From: Archivesica marissinica
Taxonomy: Eukaryota > Mollusca > Bivalvia > Venerida > Vesicomyidae
DNA length: 64,000 nucleotides
Reading direction: 5' to 3'
Assembly: GCA_014843695.1 (NCBI GenBank)
Contig: CM026401.1
Location: 48,000,405 to 48,064,404 of the forward strand
Both the position numbers and the translations under genes were made by a program. The stretch's first letter is position 1; each line of letters opens with the position of its first letter. Shown here piece by piece: positions 53,855 to 64,000 of this stretch. The notes beneath the pieces were generated by a model. That model made no database searches and was not told where the DNA came from. It was given only the letters and a program-made list of their open reading frames with translations.

Positions 53855-53987
53855 CAAGACATTTTACCCTCATCCCGTTCTACTCAGTTTCTGGAGATTA
53901 GTAGTAGACACATATTGTTTTAATTCAACATTGTAAATTCAGTTCAGTGGTTAACCAGACGTATATTGGAATGGCTATTTTATTGTT

Positions 53988-54173
53988 TGTAGGATAGTGT
54001 AATATCCAGCAGCACCACTGGTTATTTTACCTGCCCGTGTATAGCACCGACACGAGACCTCGATTTAGTCCCATCTGAAAGATTGGTTATATTATTACGA
54101 TCAGACAGGGAATCCAACCTGCAACCCCTGGGTTCGTAGTCCATCGTGTTAACCACTGACTCGTCTATCAGAT
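53988..54173 (-). mobile_element. SINE family A, decayed minus-strand copy
   Basis: AGGATAGTGTAATATCCAGC, AGCACCGACACGAGACCTCG and TTCGTAGTCCATCGTGTTAA keep the order of SINE-A in reverse, with many changes and an internal deletion. Confidence 0.65.
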
Positions 54174-54222
54174 CACTCTTCTAACTGTAATACCTCTATA
54201 TAAACATATTCTCCACAAGAAT

Positions 54223-56478
54223 ACACGCGTAATGGAGGCAGGACAAGAATGCATTAGTCGTAGTGATAGAGACAGATAATGCTACACGCGTAATGGAGGC
54301 AGGACAAGAATGCATTAGTCGCAGTGATAGAGACAGATAATGCTACACGCGTAATGGAGGCAGGACAATAATGCATTAGTCGCAGTGATAGAGATAGATA
54401 ATGCTACACGCGTAATGGAGGCAGGACAAGAATGCATTAGTCGCAGTGATAGAAACAGATAATGCTACACGCGTAATGGAGGCAGGACAAGAATGCATTA
54501 GTCGCAGTGATAGAGACAGATAATGCTACACGCGTAATGGAGGCAGGACAAGAATGCATTAGTCGCAGTGATAGAGACAGATAATGCTACACGCGTAATG
54601 GAGGCAGGACAATAATGCATTAGTCGCAGTGATAGAGATAGATAATGCTACACGCGTAATGGAGGCAGGACAAGAATGCATTAGTCGCAGTGATAGAAAC
54701 AGATAATGCTACACGCGTAATGGAGGCAGGACAAGAATGCATTAGTCGCAGTGATAGAGACAGATAATGCTACACGCGTAATGGAGGCAGGACAAGAATG
54801 CATTAGTCGCAGTGATAGAGACAGATAATGCTACACGCGTAATGGAGGCAGGACAAGAATGCATTAGTCGCAGTGATAGAGACAGATAATGCTACACGCG
54901 TAATGGAGGCAGGACAAGAATGCATTAGTCGCAGTGATAGAGACAGATAATGATACACGCGTAATGGAGGCAGGACAAGAATGCATTAGTCGCAGTGATA
55001 GAGACAGATAATGCTACACGCGTAATGGAGGCAGGACAAGAATGCATTAGTCGCAGTGATAGAGACAGATAATGCTACACGCGTAATGGAGGCAGGACAA
55101 TAATGCATTAGTCGCAGTGAGAGAGACAGATAATGCTACACGCGTAATGGAGGCAGGACAGAATGCATTAGTCGCAGTGATAGAGACAGATAATGCTACA
55201 CGCGTAATGGAGGCAGGACTAGAATGCATTAGTCGCAGTGATAGAGACAGATAATACTGCATGCGTAATGGAGGCAGGACAAGAATGCATTAGTCACAGT
55301 GATAGAGACAGATAATGCTACACGCGTAATGGAGGCAGGACAATAATGCATTAATCGCAGTGATAGAGACAGATAATGCTACACGCATAATGGAGGCAGG
55401 AAAAGAATGCATTAGTCGCAGTGATAGAGACAGATAATGATACACGCGTAATGGAGGCAGGACAAGAATGCATTAGTCGCAGTGATAGAGACAGATAATG
55501 CTACACGCGTAATGGAGGCAGGACAAGAATGCATTAGTCGCAGTGATAGAGACAGATAATGCTACACGCGTAATGGAGGCAGGACAAGAATGCATTAGTC
55601 GCAGTGATAGAGACAGATAATGCTACACGCGTAATGGAGGCAGGACAATAATGCATTAGTCGCAGTGATAGAGACAGATAATGCTACACGCGTAATGGAG
55701 GCAGGAAAAGAATGCATTAGTCGCAGTGATAGAGACAGATAATGCTACACGCGTAATGGAGGCAGGACAAGAATGCATTAGTCGCAGTGATAGAGACAGA
55801 TAATGCTACACGCGTAATGGAGGCAGGACAAGAATGCATTAGTCGCAGTGATAGAGACAGATAATACTGCACGCGTAATGGAGGCAGGACAAGAATGCAT
55901 TAGTCGCAGTGATAGAGACAGATAATACTGCACGCGTAATGGAGGCAGGACAAGAATGCATTAGTCGCAGTGATAGAGACAGATAATGCTACACGCGTAA
56001 TGGAGGCAGGACAAGAATGCATTAGTCGCAGTGATAGAGAAAGATAATGCTACACGCGTAATGGAGGCAGGACAAGAATGCATTAGTCGCATTGAAGAGA
56101 CAGATAATGCTACACGCGTAATGGAGGCAGGACAGGAATGCATTAGTTGCAGTGATAGAGACAGATAATGCTACACGCGTAATGGAGGCAGGACAAGAAT
56201 GCATTAGTCGCAGTGATAGAGACAGATAATGCTACACGCGTAATGGAGGCAGGACAAGAATGCATTAGTCGCAGTGATAGAGACAGATAATGCTACACGC
56301 GTAATGGAGGCAGGACAAGAATGCATTAGTCGCAGTGATAGAGACAGATAATGCTACACGCGTAATGGAGGCAGGACAAGAATGCATTAGTCGCAGTGAT
56401 AGAGACAGATAATGCTACACGCGTAATGGAGGCAGGACAAGAATGCAGTAGTCGCAGTGATAGAGACAGATAATACTG
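54223..56478. repeat. 61-bp minisatellite array, about 37 units
   Basis: Each unit reads ACACGCGTAATGGAGGCAGG, ACAAGAATGCATTAGTCGCA, GTGATAGAGACAGATAATGC plus T. Units are about 95% alike or better. Variants such as ACAATAATGC recur every six units or so at the left end, a sign of block duplication. Each unit has ACGCGT and further CpG sites, unusual for this AT-rich window. Confidence 0.98.
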
Positions 56479-56609
56479 CAATATAAAGCTAACAGCTTTC
56501 TTGACTGGTTGTTCCCCTTTCTCTCTTATTTTGATGCCCCAGGAAGGTAATCCCCCTTTATTTGCAGGTACGTACATAACATGTTCAACATGCTTACACT
56601 TGTCAGGTA

Positions 56610-58173
56610 CTCAACAAAAAACGAAACTTTACATACTTTATTACCTGTTTTAGAGGGTTAACGGTGACTTTATGTGAACGTTATCGATATTTACTTATTG
56701 GCCTGAGTATAGAGAGTACACCGACACAAGATTTTGTGCAATTGTACCGTGCACGGGCTAGCACGCTTTTCACTTCCGGTTTTGACCACTTACCTTGTGT
56801 TGACCTATCCCGGGTTCATTTCAATTGCTTTTTCTTGTACAGTAACACGTACTCTTTATCAGTGACACGAAAACACAAAATTGTTTACAATTGTAATTGA
56901 AAACGGGAATGCCACGGCTATCTGAAAATCACAGAAATCAGGCTGTCGGTATCCTTAGAGCCGGCACGTCTGTAAATGACGTTGCTCTTCATTTTGGGTG
57001 CTCTAGGCAAACAATTCACAACCTGACAACTCGGTATGCAACTACTGGGTCAGTTACGGATAGGCCGAGATCAGGTAGGCCCCGAGCGACGTCACGTAGA
57101 GACGACCGCTTCATTACGTTATCTCATTTGCGTAATCGCTTTACCCCAGCAACGGTAACTGCACGGCGGCTCAGGGTCTCGGCTCAGACGATACGTAATC
57201 GTCTTAGACAAGATAGACCACAAATTCGTGCGCGTCGACCTTATACAGGACAAATTCTAACTGCGCGTCACAGAGCCGCCCGCTTAGCTTGGGCTCGACG
57301 TCACAGGCACTGGACCCGAGCCCAATGGCGAAACGTGATTTTTACCGACGAGTCACGCTTCAGGGTCAGCTTTGCTGACGGTAGGGTCAGAGTTTACAGG
57401 CGACGGAACGAGAGATTTGCCCAATGTTGCGTGCAGGAATGAGATAGGTTTGGCGTGGCAGCGTCATGGTTTGGGCAGGCATAATGGACAGTCATAAAAC
57501 AGATTTGGTCATCGTTCCGGGCAACCTTAATGCAGTAGGCTATGTGAACATCCTGAGGAACAATCTCCTCCCAGTTATGCAAAATCGAGGTCCTGGAGTG
57601 ATTCTGCATCAGGACAACGCGAGGCCCCACACAGCTCGTGTTACGACACAGTATTTGGCTCAGAACGGCGTCAACGTCTTGCCGTGGTCGGCGGTTTCGC
57701 TCGACCAAAACCCCATAGAATACATGTGGGACGAGCTTGTACGTCGGTTACGCAATAATCATCAAATCAACAATGTCAATGACCTGAGACATGCCCTCCT
57801 TGTTGAATGGCAGAACATACCCAATGACGTCATTCGCCGTCTCACAAATTCCATGAGGAGAATAGCAACCTGCATTAGGGCCAACGGCGGTCACACACGT
57901 TATTAACACACCTTAATGCACATAAGCATTCAGACTGATACTCAAAAAGTCACTAAAAACATTTCTTCACCTTTTTGTGATTTTTGAAATCGACCCCTAT
58001 GTTTTTTTACCTCAAATTTGACTTTCATTTTGAAGAAACCCATTACCGACGCTTTTGCCAACTCACAGATATTGCTTCCAAGTTTCACATAACATTTACA
58101 TACGTACACTATATTGTTCCAGAGTGACGTTATAACCATCAGTACCCCATGTAAAGTTTCTTTTTTTGCATAG
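56610..58173 (+). mobile_element. Tc1-like transposon with both ends present
   Basis: The left end CTCAACAAAAAACGAAACTT and the reverse of the right end CTATGCAAAAAAAGAAACTT form terminal inverted repeats that continue into TACAT. TA dinucleotides flank at 56608-56609 and 58174-58175, as expected for this superfamily. It is about 1.56 kb and carries one broken transposase. Confidence 0.88.
56909..57906 (+). pseudogene. Tc1-like DD34E transposase, broken
   Basis: The start MPRLSENHR is like MPRLNRNQR of the copy at 14425; an upstream TTG is not needed. Residues 1-180 contain the helix-turn-helix (VNDVALHFGCSRQTI), GRPR and the first catalytic Asp in FTDESRF. An in-frame TGA at about 57441 and loss of one base near 57454, in the glycine-rich box, break the frame. 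The second part (from 57466) has HQDNARPH with the second Asp and NPIEYMW with the Glu, 34 residues apart, ending GGHTRY as in the other copy. The enzyme is inactive as written. It is related to, but clearly different from, the copy at 14425. Confidence 0.93.
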
Positions 58174-58912
58174 TATATATACTAATTCTTGCAACATCTT
58201 GCAATATCGCGAAGTATGATTGGCCGATTAACCATGTGATCGCTGTTCATAACCCAATGAATTGCAAAATTATTCTACATGTATTCTCATTTGCATCTAT
58301 CCGGGTGTTATTCTCTAGTTCATCTGCTTAGGCCTTCACTTTGATCCCGTATCTGAAAGAGAACCCCATAGATGACGCCCCTTCCTGGAAAACCCCTAAC
58401 AAGAGGTATTACAGTACCCTCGAGATATAATCGAGATCAAAAGTTGAACATTGGCTGAAATTCCAGATGGCTCCGGTTACCATCTTGAATTCTGAGAAGG
58501 AGCAACCAAACGAATTTCGCTCTCCTAATAATATATTATACATTTCCATTAAAATAGTTTACAGTACTTGTTATGGCAGGGTCTCCTATGCAGGGCTCGT
58601 TCTAGAAGGCGACTTGGGCGAAATAGTCGCCCTAGGGATCCTGACTTCGCCCCTGGGGGCCCCACTTCTGCTTAAAATGTTTGTATTTGTTTTACAATTT
58701 GCATTTACAAGATACACTGGCCCTTTAGAACGCACCCATTATATTATAATGTCGTATTTAATGGTCATATTGTGTATTTTAGCCCTATTGATTAAATAAC
58801 ACAATTTAAGGACGCAATCGCGCGCTTTCTCATTTCTCCCAAAATGATTACCTGGGATGGGCCAGCTCGTATAACAAGTATAGGGACGACACATTCACTA
58901 TACATGTACATA
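58174..58912. other. Unassigned spacer
   Basis: GGCGACTTGGGCGAAATAGTCGCC at 58608-58631, read as GGCGACT and AGTCGCC arms, can form a hairpin beside CCCCTGGGGG at 58660. A 110-codon frame here has hydrophobic stretches but no recognised domain. Confidence 0.35.
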
Positions 58913-59059
58913 GTTTATACACATTTATTTTAGCCCGATTGCGAAATAAGAGGGAGAGAGAAGAGGCATTGCGGAATTTAAATGCCTTGCCTAAGGGCAC
59001 AATCCTAACGGCTACAGCGGAGCTCGAACTCCTGGCCATCACGCTATCACGACTTCCAC
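58913..59059 (-). mobile_element. SINE family C, minus strand, internally deleted
   Basis: The tail and body are joined with loss of the GAGAGTGATTAATATAAG to GGATTCCATC part. The tRNA head end (ATCACGACTTCC) is present. Confidence 0.7.
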
Positions 59060-59102
59060 TATTCAATATAGTTATTATGGCAGAAAGAAACACATATCCA
59101 TT

Positions 59103-59395
59103 TAAAACATCGGACTCCGTAGCCCAGTGGTTAAGGCGTCCGCCTACTTGGCGGGAGGTCGAAGGTTCGAATCTCGTCAGGGGTTCGTTCTGATATGGCC
59201 GGTTGGTGAGCCGCCAGCTAGTTAAATAATGGTTACCGATTGCCTACCAGCCTGACGTCTGGCACACAAGCATAGGATTCGGGAAGTACTGATGTTCATA
59301 AAAAAAGAGGTGTCTCATAAGTCAGAAATGGCTGGCCCTTTAAATAGGGGTGACACTATAATAAACAAACACTTTACTTTACTTTATAAATAACG
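59103..59395 (+). mobile_element. SINE family E, full-length
   Basis: The head GACTCCGTAGCCCAGTGGTT, body and tail match 38966-39206. An insertion GTGTCTCATAA lies before GTCAGAAATGGC, and the tail has TAATAAACAAACACTTTACT. Confidence 0.82.
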
Positions 59396-59748
59396 TAATT
59401 ATGATGGTTTTCAGTTATTTAATATATTTTGGGGGCAGCATCGATCTGCACTGCATCACGTGTTGTTGTATGTGCATAAATATAGGATATGTATCATATG
59501 GCAGATGTTGTAGTAATGATCAAGTTAAGTCTTGTGCACTAAGTATTAAGGCGATTAAACTAGCTTAATCATAATAAGCTTAATCAGAATAAGATAATCT
59601 AACAGATATTATATAACAATAAATCATATGTATCGGTGGTAAGCTTCCTGGAAATTACAGACGCAAAAAAGGAATACTGTCAAATGTTCACGAATTCCTA
59701 TATAGTGTTGGTTTTCGAATGACACCTCCCAACCACACCACTAAACAG
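59396..59748. other. Unassigned AT-rich spacer
   Basis: It holds short TAAGCTTAATCA-type repeats near 59560-59600. No gene. Confidence 0.35.
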
Positions 59749-59985
59749 TGGACGTTGTGATAGCGCCGGGGTAGCACGTTCGCTTCAGGTGCAAAAGGTC
59801 CGGGAGTTCGCGCCAATCTGTAGCTGTTACGAGTGTGCCCTTAGGCAATGCATTTAAATTCCACGCTGCCTCTTTTCTCTCCCTCGTGGCGATGGATTCC
59901 ATCAGGAATGAGGGCTCGAGAGTGATTAATATAAGTTGTAAGAACTTGTTTCGCAATAGAGCTATAATATTTTTTTTATAAACTA
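59749..59985 (+). mobile_element. SINE family C, full-length
   Basis: The head GTGGACGTTGTGATAGCGCC has diverged. Body and tail (TTCGCAATAGAGCTATAATA) are complete. Confidence 0.8.
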
Positions 59986-60539
59986 ATATTACTCCAGTTG
60001 ATTGACAACAATTCAGAGTTGTCGTTTCCCTCAATCAAATTCATTCGGATATAGGGAATATATATATATAAAAAACAAGTATTACGACAAGTTTATTGAA
60101 ATAAATTATCAGCAACACAATATTTTCAATGTTGTAAAAGTTAAAACAAATTAAGATTTTTTAAAACGCTTCTTTGGCAAACAATTTTTTTTACAACTAA
60201 AAATATATGCTTAAAAGATTTTGAAATGAACAAAGCTTAAGGAAGCAAGATTTAGGACAGTTAATTAAGAAATTACACAGATACCAGAAAATCATCCAAA
60301 CTAAACACCACTAAGCAATTACAAAAACAAAATACATAACGTTAAAAACATTCAGACTATATTTGATCAAATATACGCAGTGTGCAATGCTCGAACTCAC
60401 AACACATGAGTTTAGTCATGGTATACTGCGAAACACCAATGCTTTCTTGCATAATTTTGAACAACGCTTTATTTGCCAATTGATTTATTTCGCCACATTC
60501 CATCAGCTTTATTAATTGTCGGTAATAACTAATGTTCAC
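59986..60539. other. Unassigned AT-rich spacer
   Basis: A (TA)n patch is near 60060. No gene. Confidence 0.35.
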
Positions 60540-60706
60540 TCCGCCTCCATGGTCGAGTGGTTAAGGTCGCTGACTTGTATACCACTGTAACCTATCATCA
60601 CTGATGTGACGAGTTCGAGCCCCGCTCAGACCGTGTCTCATTTATATGAAAATGGTGGCAGTTTCTTACGGAGGTTGGTGCACCCAAGTACTGGTTAACC
60701 GCTGGA
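60540..60706 (+). mobile_element. SINE family D with the most complete tRNA head, fused to a LINE
   Basis: The head CCGCCTCCATGGTCGAGTGG, TTAAGGTCGCTGACTTGTAT and B box GAGTTCGAGCCCCGC are followed by the body as far as GGTTAACCGCTGGAG. There the SINE stops and LINE coding sequence begins at once; the rest of the SINE is not found on the far side of the LINE. Confidence 0.78.
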
Positions 60707-62807
60707 GAACTACTAAAGCTGCTCCGTGACAAAGCTGCTAACATCGATTGGGAACTTCTCAAGGATCATGATACAAATACATATGCAAGTAAAATCATAT
60801 TAATTCTTAATATATCTAAGTTATGTATTCCAAACAAAGAAGTTACCATTCCCCCAAGTGAACCTCCATGGATTTCAACTCGTATAAAGAAGTTAATACG
60901 ACACAGGCGCAGAGCTTACAAGAAAGCACGACGTTCGAACAATGCCGAAAACTGGACACATTTTAGAACTTTGTGCAACCAACTAGTCAGTGAGAACAGA
61001 ACTGCCAAACAACGTCATACCCAGAAATTGGTGGATAACCTCAAGACATATTCAAATAACTCCAGGACATGATGGTCAACCTTGAAAGCATTTATTAAAC
61101 TAAAACTCAAACTCGTCAACTATTCATTCTCTTCAATATGACGACGGTGATATCGTGGACGACGAAATAACGAAAGCAAATATACTAAACAATTTCCTTC
61201 GAAACCAAACAATGCTAGATACCGAAAATGCACCGGAACTGATGGACAGAAATAGCGATATTACCATGGCAATATTTACGATAACACCAACAGAAGTTAA
61301 AAATGTACTCAAATCGCTGACACTTGGAAAAGCAGCAGGTCCTAATACTATTAATAACATAATTCTTAAAGAATTATCGTCCGAACTAGCATCGCCTCTT
61401 GCTGATCTTTTCAATCAATCTCTCTCTCTTTATCTCGGTTTCCAGATGTTTTGAAGGAAGCATTTGGAACGCCCATCTTTAAGGAAGCATTTGGAATGCC
61501 TATCTTTAAAGCTGGAGACCGGTCCTCACCCGGAAATGACCGTCCAGTCTCACTCTTAAGTGTAATAGGAAAAGTCGTTGAAAAAAATGTATTTAAACAC
61601 ACCTTCAACTACCTATCTAGACATAATCTGCTGACACCTCTCCAGTCCGGATTTGTTCCTGGAGACTCAACTGTGAACCATCTTACTTACCTATATAACT
61701 TTTTCACGGAGGCGATAGACTCGGGAAAGGAAGTGCGAGCTGTTTTTGCGACATAAGTAAAGCTTTCGATCGCGTATGGCATTCCGGTTTGATCCACAAC
61801 TTGAGATGTATAGGCATTTCCGGAAGTCTCCTTGATTGGTTTTCTTCCTTTCTCTCTCAGAGAAAACAGAAAGTGGTCATTCCGGGTGCACAATCAAATT
61901 GGAACTACATTCGAGCTGGTGTAGCGCAAGGTTCAATACTGGGTCCGCTTCTTTTTCTTATCTTTATTAATGATGTGGTGGTGGATATTAAAGCTAACAT
62001 CCGACTCTTTTCTGATGACACACGTCTATACATAATAATTGACGATCCAGAGGAGGCTGCAGAAACTCTTGATTCTGATCTTCAAACGAACTGGGCTTCC
62101 AAATGGCTTGTTAAATTTAATCCCAAGAAAACCGAATATCTTGTTCTCTCTCGCAAATCGCATGCCAGACAACATCCACCGTTGCATATGAATAATGACT
62201 AAATCAGTGACCAGCCATAAACATCTAGGATTATATTTGTCCAACGATCTACGATGGCATATACAGATAGAGTATATATTAACCAAGGCCTATCAACGTA
62301 TTAGCATCAGGCGTAAGCCTAACTTCATCCTTGACAGACGGTCCTTGGAAACCATATACATTTCATTTATACGTCCTATCCTAGAATACGGCGATATTGT
62401 CTTTGACAATTGCACAGAACAATAGAAACAGATCTTGAAAAAATACAGTATGAAGCCGCCCGGATCGTCACTGGTGCCACAAAGTTAGTGTCAATTCGAA
62501 AACTGATGGATGAAGTTGGATGGGACACAATCGAGAACAGGCGTCACAAACACAAGCTCATTTTATACTACAAGATGATGACAACCTGACTCCTTCGTAT
62601 CTCACTGAAATACTCCCACCGCCTGCCTTAAATGAAAACTATAACTTAAGAAACCATGACCACTTTGGTATCCCAAGGGCACGCACAACTCTTTACTCTA
62701 ATTCGTTTGTACCCTCAACAGCAAGGGCTTTTGATGCGTTGCCTACGTCACTTAGAAACGCACCCACCCTGGCATCCTTCAAGGGGCAGCTGAAGCGATT
62801 GGACTAG
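60707..62807 (+). pseudogene. Non-LTR retrotransposon ORF2, 5'-truncated with several breaks
   Basis: Frames in order give the linker before the reverse transcriptase (60711-61070, basic RHRRRAYKKARR), then the reverse transcriptase (LGKAAGPNTI, DRPVSLLSVIGKVVE, DISKAFDRVWHSGL, GVAQGSILGPLLF, FSDDTRLY) and the C-terminal region (HKHLGLYLS, RPILEYGDIVFDN, PSTARAFDALP). Breaks include a TGA near 61070, frame changes near 61450, 61752 and 62195, and a stop near 62424. The FSDD catalytic box replaces the commoner YADD. The endonuclease is missing. It belongs near CR1/Jockey-type elements and is a different lineage from the LINE at 36 kb. Confidence 0.9.
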
Positions 62808-63441
62808 GTATCCCCGTTTTACTACTTAGTACTGTAGTTCATTGGGTCATGATCTTTTCTCAAAGAACATTATCCCGTCACCTCTTTGCTCATGTGGACA
62901 GCGTGAAGACCGTTACTGCAGTGCACACTTACATCGAGAGATCTAAACGGTTTGATAGACGATAACTGTTTTCAAATCAAATTTCATCCTTAGTCGCTCC
63001 TCTACCTTTCTTTCTAAGCTTCTTTAATGTTATTTAAATATTTTAATATTTAAATGTATTATATAGGTTTTATCTCTTTTCTTCTTTTTTATTAAACTAA
63101 ATTAAACAAACATAGCCATAATATATCTTGACTCATGCTAATCAGATCAATCGCCATATCTTGCACCGGTGTTTTATGCGGTGGGGAGAATTTCAATAAG
63201 CTATTACAGCTTCCAATTCAATCCACTAGTCATTGCAAATATATTTGTGTAAATTATGTATAAGTATAGTGTGTATATTATGACGAATAAATATGCTTAA
63301 ACCAATAACCACTAGTGTTAATTACACTTAATTTATTTTATACGGGGAAAGCTTGAGCTGGTTTGTAACACATGTAGGTAACATGTGCGAGACACGTCGG
63401 TTAGACAACACATATACATGATACGTACATATACATTTTTT
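62808..63441. other. LINE 3' UTR and spacer
   Basis: Sequence up to about 63115 is T-rich, then ATTAAACTAAATTAAACAAA, which may be the 3' end of the LINE. No gene follows. Confidence 0.4.
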
Positions 63442-63602
63442 AACTCTATTTATTTTACAACGACTGCGAAGCAAGTTTTAACAACTTATATTAATCACTC
63501 TCGTTGGCGCGGATGAAAGCGTATATGTGGTTATTCGTGTGGGAGGAAACCGGAGTACCCGGAGAAAACCCACCTGTCAGATCTGGTGATCACCGTACCA
63601 TA
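63442..63602 (-). mobile_element. SINE family B, minus strand, head missing
   Basis: The tail and centre (ACTCTCGTTGGCGCGGATG, GAGGAAACCGGAGTACCCGG) go as far as GATCACCGTACCAT. Confidence 0.8.
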
Positions 63603-63649
63603 TGGTTTACAAATCAATTGTACAAATATACAAATACAATTTACTCGCC

Positions 63650-63895
63650 AACGAAATAAGTTTTCTTTATAGTCGCCTCCACCGAGGCATTTGGGCGACT
63701 GGTTTCTCTAAGAAGTTTACGTTGTCATCTAAGTTGTTTATGTAGACAACTGGAAAGGCATCTTCGTTCTTCTCAGGATGACAAGTCCTGTACTATCTTT
63801 CGAAGGGGTCCCTTTTAGGGCCACATCCTCCACGATTTGTCAGCTCACAGCAGCAATAATTGTTCCGGTATCTTCGCTGGGGTCCTCACGCTATC
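63650..63895. mobile_element. Dispersed repeat M, second copy
   Basis: TTTGGGCGACTGGTTTCTCT, TAGGGCCACATCCTCC and TATCTTCGCTGGGGTCCTCA match 19690-20175 in order and orientation. This copy has no SINE inside and so shows the state before insertion. Confidence 0.55.
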
Positions 63896-64000
63896 AAGAA
63901 GTATACGTCCCACCGTCGTCCTTGAAGGAGATCCGTCGAAAGCCGGCTAAAAGAAAACCAGCTATCCGCCTCCGCCAGCACTAAGTGTTGCTGTCAAGCC

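Noticed and set aside
58467..58799. 110-codon frame as a membrane protein
   Set aside because: It has hydrophobic stretches but no recognised domain, no splice context and hairpin-like repeat DNA within it.

Overview
The window looks like repeat-dominated, intron-bearing metazoan nuclear DNA, most likely from a marine invertebrate such as a mollusc. The evidence is AT-rich sequence, several families of tRNA-derived SINEs, non-LTR retrotransposon fragments, Tc1-like transposons, MITEs and a two-exon gene with good splice sites. The mollusc assignment is an inference and cannot be fixed without a database search. There is nothing prokaryotic here: no operons, ribosome binding sites or CRISPR array.

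Tandem repeats are the dominant feature. Ten arrays occupy about 20 kb, close to a third of the window: 18/17-bp units (5.2-11.6 kb), 47-bp (16.3-17.2), 22-27-bp (20.2-20.5), 20-bp (21.3-25.4), 40-bp (29.9-31.1), 54-bp (35.3-35.6), 36-bp (39.2-40.5), 24/34-bp (44.4-46.5), 19/22-bp (47.5-48.8) and 61-bp (54.2-56.5). Units that are multiples of three (18, 36, 54 bp) give long open frames on both strands. Those frames are by-products of the period, not genes.

Between the arrays lie dispersed elements. I call the SINE families A to E; they have tRNA-like heads, and A and D share one 3' tail while B and C share another. There are also MITEs: a TTAA-flanked family with three copies, pogo-like elements and foldbacks. 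Two Tc1-like transposons are present. The one at 14.4 kb has an intact 337-codon DD34E transposase; the one at 56.6 kb has both terminal inverted repeats but a broken frame. Three LINE remnants lie at 13.6, 35.9-37.1 and 60.7-62.8 kb.

The one convincing host gene is at 41.85-44.04 kb (+). Exon 1 (30 codons plus 1 nt) encodes a signal peptide and ends in a splice donor. Exon 2 begins after a pyrimidine-rich acceptor in matching phase and runs to a stop, predicting a 228-residue secreted protein. Its six cysteines follow C-x6-C ... C-x8-C-x6-CC. This resembles a beta-defensin framework in which the short loop between cysteines 2 and 3 is replaced by about 162 residues rich in Pro, Arg, Gly and Gln, containing an RKKR processing site. 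A second leader exon of identical length and phase lies at 34.145 kb with no recognisable exon 2 of its own. It is either an alternative first exon of the same gene or the remnant of a duplicated copy. This split-defensin-like locus is the best candidate for something undescribed.
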